Below, in pieces: positions 42,402-46,197 of a stretch of 46,197 nucleotides of DNA. A model generated the notes under the pieces. That model made no database searches, was not told the origin of the DNA, and saw nothing but the letters and a program-made list of their open reading frames with translations. Location of the stretch: the NCBI GenBank assembly GCA_020629695.1, contig JAHDCV010000019.1, positions 17,570-63,766 of the forward strand, written 5' to 3'. The position numbers were made by a program, and so were the translations under genes. The DNA comes from Acidimicrobiales bacterium. Lineage in GTDB: Bacteria; Actinomycetota; Acidimicrobiia; Acidimicrobiales; SZUA-35. Every line of letters starts with the position of its first letter. Position 1 is the stretch's first letter.

Positions 42402-44215
42402 GAGGGCACCTCTTCGTTGCCGGCTTCCGCCCGGGCGGCTCGTTCGTAGGCCTCGACGATCGCGGCGTAGTCCGGATGCTCGAGCAGCTGTTCGTGGGTG
42501 CCGGTCGCCTCGACGGTGCCGTGCTGGAGGAACACGACCCGGTCCGCCAGACGGATCGTCGACAGCCGCTGGGCGACGACGAGCACCGACGCCCCGATGC
42601 CGTCATCGAGACCCGACAGGATCTCGGTCTCGACCCGGGGGTCGACCGCGGAGGTGGCGTCATCGAGGAGCAGGAGCCTCGGCCGGCGGACCAACGCCCT
42701 GGCCAGGGCCACCCGCTGGCGTTGCCCCCCGGACAACGTCACGCCACGCTCCCCGACCACAGTCTCCAGACCGGCCGGGAGGTCGTCGACCGTCTCCGCG
42801 ACGCGTGCCAGCTCGATGGCGGCCCGGATCTCGCCGTCGGACCGCACGCCGGTCGGGTCGATGTTGGCTCGAACCGTGTCGGCGAACAGAAAGGCCTCCT
42901 GGAACACCATCGACACCGCTGCGGCTCGGGCACCGGGATCGATCTCGTCCAGGTCGTGGCCGTCGAGGCACACGCTGCCCTTCGTCCGCTCGGTGAGTCC
43001 CGCCACGGCGTGGATGAGGGTCGACTTGCCCGACCCGGTCGAGCCCACCAGTGCGACCGTCTCGCCCGCCGCGACGTCGAAGCTGACCCCCACGACGCCG
43101 GGCGCTCCATCGTCGTGGCGACGCTCGAGGTCGGAGACGGTGAGTTCGAGCGGCCCGGTGCCCGGCAGGTCGGCGCCGCGCCGCCGGGGCGGCACGTCGT
43201 CGACGAGGATCTCGTCGATCCGATCGACGGCGACGACCGCCGGCGGCAGCGACGACAGGAAGAAGCTGACGATCCGGGTCGGGAGCACGAGGAGCTGGAA
43301 CAGCGAAACCACCTGCACGACGTCGCCGGTCGTGATCGCCCCGGCCTCGACGCGGATGGCGCCGACGACGACCACGACGACGGTGCCGAACGTGGGCAGC
43401 GCATCCATGATCGAGTCGAACGCCGCACGCAGGTATCCGACACGCACCCGGCGGTCCTGCAGGTGCGCGACCTCGGCGTCGAACCGCTCCTGCTCGTGCG
43501 CGGCCAACCCCAGCGTCTTCACCACCAGCGAGCCTTCGAAGCTCTCGTGGGCGACCGAGGACACGTCGCCGATCGCGTGCTGTACCTGTGCGGCCGGCCC
43601 TTCGATCTTCGCCGAGTAGATCCGGTTGGCGACGCCGAGCACGGGGAAGATCGCCAGTGCGATCAGTCCGAGCAGCGGATCGACGAGCAGGAGCGCAACG
43701 GCGGCACCGACGATCAGCACGATCACCCCGACGGCGAAGGGAAGCGGGTTGAGCGCGTTGGTGCCGACTTCGGTGTCGTTGTCGGCCCGGGCGAGGAGGT
43801 CACCCGCCGGACGCTGCCGTGTCCATCCGAGTGGCAGGTTGACGTAACGATCGGCCAGCTCTCGACGGATGTCGGCTTGGACCCGAGCGTTCAACATCGC
43901 GGCGAAGTAACGACGGAAGACGACCCCGACCGCACGGATGAGGGCCACCGCGAGCACGAGCGCCAGGAGGCCGGCCACCGTGCCATCGGCGGGCCGGCCG
44001 GTGTCGAAGGTGGGCAGGATGATCTCGTCGGTGACACGACCGAGCACGACGGTCGACACGATCGTCGCGACCGAGAACGCCGACGCTCCGACCATGGACA
44101 CCGCGAAGACCCACGGGTGCATCCGGATGAACCGGACCACGAGGCGGAAGCCACGGGCCAGCACCGTTCGACGATCCGTCGCCCCGGCTTCGCGCTGGTC
44201 GCCCCCGTGATCCAC
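42398..44215 (-). CDS. ABC exporter half-transporter with degenerate ATP-binding domain
   Basis: A 605-residue half-transporter with six membrane helices and a nucleotide-binding domain: Walker A GSTGSGKST and a canonical signature LSGGQRQ. The Walker B reads LLLLDDATSAVD, so the catalytic Glu is Asp519, and the H-loop reads VAQRLST, so the switch His is Gln549. These changes belong to the inactive ATP site of heterodimeric exporters such as TM287/288 and BmrCD. It is the promoter-proximal gene; the GTG at 44215 has a TAGCCT box 6 nt upstream. Confidence 0.93.
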   Translation of the reverse strand: MDHGGDQREAGATDRRTVLARGFRLVVRFIRMHPWVFAVSMVGASAFSVATIVSTVVLGRVTDEIILPTFDTGRPADGTVAGLLALVLAVALIRAVGVVFRRYFAAMLNARVQADIRRELADRYVNLPLGWTRQRPAGDLLARADNDTEVGTNALNPLPFAVGVIVLIVGAAVALLLVDPLLGLIALAIFPVLGVANRIYSAKIEGPAAQVQHAIGDVSSVAHESFEGSLVVKTLGLAAHEQERFDAEVAHLQDRRVRVGYLRAAFDSIMDALPTFGTVVVVVVGAIRVEAGAITTGDVVQVVSLFQLLVLPTRIVSFFLSSLPPAVVAVDRIDEILVDDVPPRRRGADLPGTGPLELTVSDLERRHDDGAPGVVGVSFDVAAGETVALVGSTGSGKSTLIHAVAGLTERTKGSVCLDGHDLDEIDPGARAAAVSMVFQEAFLFADTVRANIDPTGVRSDGEIRAAIELARVAETVDDLPAGLETVVGERGVTLSGGQRQRVALARALVRRPRLLLLDDATSAVDPRVETEILSGLDDGIGASVLVVAQRLSTIRLADRVVFLQHGTVEATGTHEQLLEHPDYAAIVEAYERAARAEAGNEEVPS

Positions 44216-44221
44216 CTCGTG

Positions 44222-44227
44222 AGGCTA
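44222..44227 (-). promoter_or_regulatory. leaderless -10 box (TAGCCT) for the ABC exporter operon
   Basis: TAGCCT on the minus strand, 6 nt before GTG 44215. Confidence 0.5.
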
Positions 44228-44312
44228 ACGACGTGGTGTGTCGGTCAGTGGGCCGTGGGTTGAGTCAGCGGCGGGCTCTCAAGAGCGACCAGAACCCGCC
44301 GACTCCTGCACC

Positions 44313-46121
44313 ATGGGTTGGGTCACTCGAATGCTTGTCGTCGGCTGCCTTGCGAGTCTTGCGGTCGCAGCCGGTGTCGGCGCGCAAGCAGCAGCAGCAA
44401 ACGGCACACACACGGTGGTGCTCCTCCGCAGCGACCTCAGCGACGAGGTCCGTCCGGGAGAACGACAAAGCTGGAGCGATCCCGTCGTGCAGGTCTCGTG
44501 GCCGAGTACCAACAGCGACCGCATCTGGCTGAAAATCGATGAGACAGCCGATGGTGGCGGGGAAATCGACCTCACCATCATGTCGAACGACGGTCCGCTC
44601 GCGGTCGGCGACACCCAAGACGACGCGGAACTGCGCGTGTCGATCAGCCACACGGGTTGTGGTGAAGCCGAGGAGTTCCTGATCCGCGAGGTCGAGGTCG
44701 TCGACGACGTGCTCGTTCGCCTCGCGGTGGACGCCCACAACCTCTGCTCGAACGGTGTCGGGCAACACCTGTCGATCCGAATCGGGTCGTCGGTCCCCGC
44801 CGACGCTGCATGGATCGACGACTATGACCCGTTCATCCGCCACGGGCGAGTGATCGTCGCCGAGCGAGGTGACGACCTCGAACAGGGCCGTCTCGTCGAG
44901 CTCGAACGCACCGTCTTCGCCTTCTCAGACACCTGGTCGCTTCAGCTGGACATCAGCCAACCAGATCCGTTCCGCCGTCAGGACCTGCTGAGACTCGACC
45001 TCGACGGCGTGGCTCCGCCGGGCCCGGGCCGATACGACAGCAATGACCTGCCGTCCACGTTCTGGAGTCTGGAGGCGAACGATCAGCATGTGGGTTGCGG
45101 TTCGGGCGACCTCGCCTGGCTCGATATCCATGAGTGGGAGACCGATCGATTCGGCGTCGTCACGAGTCTCGCGGTCGATCTCATGCACAGCTGTGGCGAC
45201 GCCATGTCAATTCGCCTGGCGTCCGACCACCCGGTAGATCAGGCATGGCTCGACAGCGTGTGGTTCAAAACGTTCGCCGAACTGCGACCATCCGATTGTC
45301 CGTTCATGACGGATTCCATTCTCCGTCTCTACACCGCCTACTTCGGTCGTGAACCCGATCTGGCGGGGTACGACTACTGGGTCGGAGCCTTCGGGCGCGA
45401 GCTCGCCGGACTCCCGACGATGTCACAGGCGTTCGCCGACTCCGAGGAATTCCGCGTGACGTATGGATCGCTCGACAACGCCCAGTTCGTCGACCTCGTC
45501 TACCGCAACGTCCTGGGGCGCGAGCCGGATCCCGCCGGGCTCGATCACTGGGTGCGAGCGCTCGACAGCGGCTACCCCCGCGGATCGGTCATGATCGCCT
45601 TCTCCGAATCCGAGGAGTATGTGATCCGAACCGAGACGGCACCGTCCCTCGCCGGCTATCTCCAGTGGTACGGGCATCACGTGGTCTACACCTGCGGCAC
45701 GTGGAACAACGTCGATCTCGGTGTCGGGCACCTCGACAATGTCCGGGCCGATCTCCTGCTCGTGAACCCGACCAACCAGCCGATCGGCTACGAGTTCGCC
45801 ATCCGCGGGCCAAACGGCGGCAAGACCGACGTGCTCACCGTGGAGCCCGACTCGTACGTGATCTGGTGGGACGTGCCCGTCTCCGAATGGGTGCCGGGCG
45901 CGTGGACGCTCCACCTCAGCCTCTGGGGCCCGCTCGAGTGGACGATGGTCGCCTACGACGGTTGGCCCGGTCCGTGGCGTTCGCCGTACACCGACTTCGT
46001 GCAGTTCGGCGACGGACAGGCCCTGGTGTCGGCCGGGCCGCTACGAGATCCCGAAACGGGCGTGCTGAGCCGCTCCGGCACCACGGTTGCCGAAAGCGGC
46101 AGCGTTGTTGTGCTCGACTGA
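44313..46121 (+). CDS. secreted DUF4214 protein with duplicated N-terminal module
   Basis: A 602-residue exported protein. The ATG at 44313 gives a signal peptide (MGWVTRMLVVGCLASLAVAAGVGAQAAA is divided by an alternative ATG at 44331). Two similar modules of about 130 residues follow, each with a GCG ... C pair, a LSIRI/MSIRL strand and (A/Q)AWID/AWLD at its end. Then come two DUF4214 units: YFGREPDLAGYDYWV and NVLGREPDPAGLDHWV, each followed by an (A/S)DSEEF/SESEEY segment. A further beta-rich domain has two Trp-rich segments near the C-terminus. DUF4214 domains occur in surface and S-layer-associated proteins; function unknown. Codon use is slightly less GC-biased than in neighbours. Confidence 0.8.
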   Translation: MGWVTRMLVVGCLASLAVAAGVGAQAAAANGTHTVVLLRSDLSDEVRPGERQSWSDPVVQVSWPSTNSDRIWLKIDETADGGGEIDLTIMSNDGPLAVGDTQDDAELRVSISHTGCGEAEEFLIREVEVVDDVLVRLAVDAHNLCSNGVGQHLSIRIGSSVPADAAWIDDYDPFIRHGRVIVAERGDDLEQGRLVELERTVFAFSDTWSLQLDISQPDPFRRQDLLRLDLDGVAPPGPGRYDSNDLPSTFWSLEANDQHVGCGSGDLAWLDIHEWETDRFGVVTSLAVDLMHSCGDAMSIRLASDHPVDQAWLDSVWFKTFAELRPSDCPFMTDSILRLYTAYFGREPDLAGYDYWVGAFGRELAGLPTMSQAFADSEEFRVTYGSLDNAQFVDLVYRNVLGREPDPAGLDHWVRALDSGYPRGSVMIAFSESEEYVIRTETAPSLAGYLQWYGHHVVYTCGTWNNVDLGVGHLDNVRADLLLVNPTNQPIGYEFAIRGPNGGKTDVLTVEPDSYVIWWDVPVSEWVPGAWTLHLSLWGPLEWTMVAYDGWPGPWRSPYTDFVQFGDGQALVSAGPLRDPETGVLSRSGTTVAESGSVVVLD

Positions 46122-46145
46122 CGACGAGGCGGTCGTTGCGGACGA

Positions 46146-46197
46146 TCAGTGGAGGAACTGACGCTCGCCGGTGAAGATCATGGCCACGCCGCGCTCG
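46146..46197 (-). CDS. C-terminal end of an unidentified gene (cut by window edge)
   Basis: The last 16 codons of a minus-strand frame, ending GVAMIFTGERQFLH and a TGA stop at 46148-46146. The rest is outside the window. The segment looks like a conserved protein tail, but I cannot name the family. It is convergent with the DUF4214 gene. Confidence 0.45.
   Translation of the reverse strand, partial: ERGVAMIFTGERQFLH

Overview
The window is GC-rich, densely coded chromosomal DNA from an actinobacterium. I infer the class Acidimicrobiia (Ilumatobacter-like). The reasons are two WhiB-like (Wbl) iron-sulfur regulators, an sdhCAB operon with a single five-helix cytochrome b subunit, abundant GTG starts, GTGA/ATGA gene overlaps, and a recurring TANNNT box 6-7 nt before start codons, which indicates leaderless mRNAs. 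I see no tRNA, rRNA, CRISPR array, transposase or phage gene. The window looks like core chromosome with lineage-specific inserts, not a mobile island.

Layout. 1-4.0 kb (minus strand): a truncated PstS-type lipoprotein behind a four-unit PHO-box array, then an overlapping ppk-Nudix-M48 peptidase operon; this is a phosphate/polyphosphate neighbourhood. 4-7.4 kb: a ROK sugar kinase, a small unknown protein, a Wbl gene, an ECF sigma factor with its membrane anti-sigma factor, tatA, and a second WhiB2/WhmD-type gene. The ECF gene and the first Wbl gene carry the same promoter motif (GGAACC-N16-CGTY). 7.7-16 kb: a VWA protein and a MoxR-type AAA ATPase, interleaved with a short crotonase, an atypical HAD protein, and two glycosidase homologues (GH1-like and GH2-like) that both appear to have lost the nucleophile glutamate.

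16.1-19.7 kb: sdhC-sdhA-sdhB. 19.7-27.6 kb (minus): one 2610-residue protein that joins a membrane-anchored HD-GYP domain to a Thr-rich linker, cadherin/Ig-like modules and nine lamin-tail-like modules. Eight of these form four A+B super-repeats, each module with one Cys pair near its end. This is the strongest candidate for something undescribed. 27.6-31 kb: pyruvate carboxylase. 31.2-33.9 kb: a DUF368 lipid-carrier flippase and a two-gene unit of an unknown protein plus a TVGFG potassium channel. 33.9-37.3 kb: a translationally coupled pair of dynamin/YfjP-like membrane GTPases. 37.3-39.4 kb: an AEC transporter divergent from SCP2-like and Fpg-like genes across a 26-bp bidirectional promoter. 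39.5-44.2 kb: malate dehydrogenase and a heterodimeric ABC exporter. 44.3-46.2 kb: a secreted DUF4214 protein and the end of an unidentified gene.

Metabolically, sdhCAB, mdh and pyc together supply TCA-cycle and anaplerotic steps. The ppk operon and putative pstS serve phosphate storage and uptake. DUF368, the dynamin pair, TatA and the giant repeat protein point to envelope biology. All functional assignments are from reading the sequence only; no database search was run.
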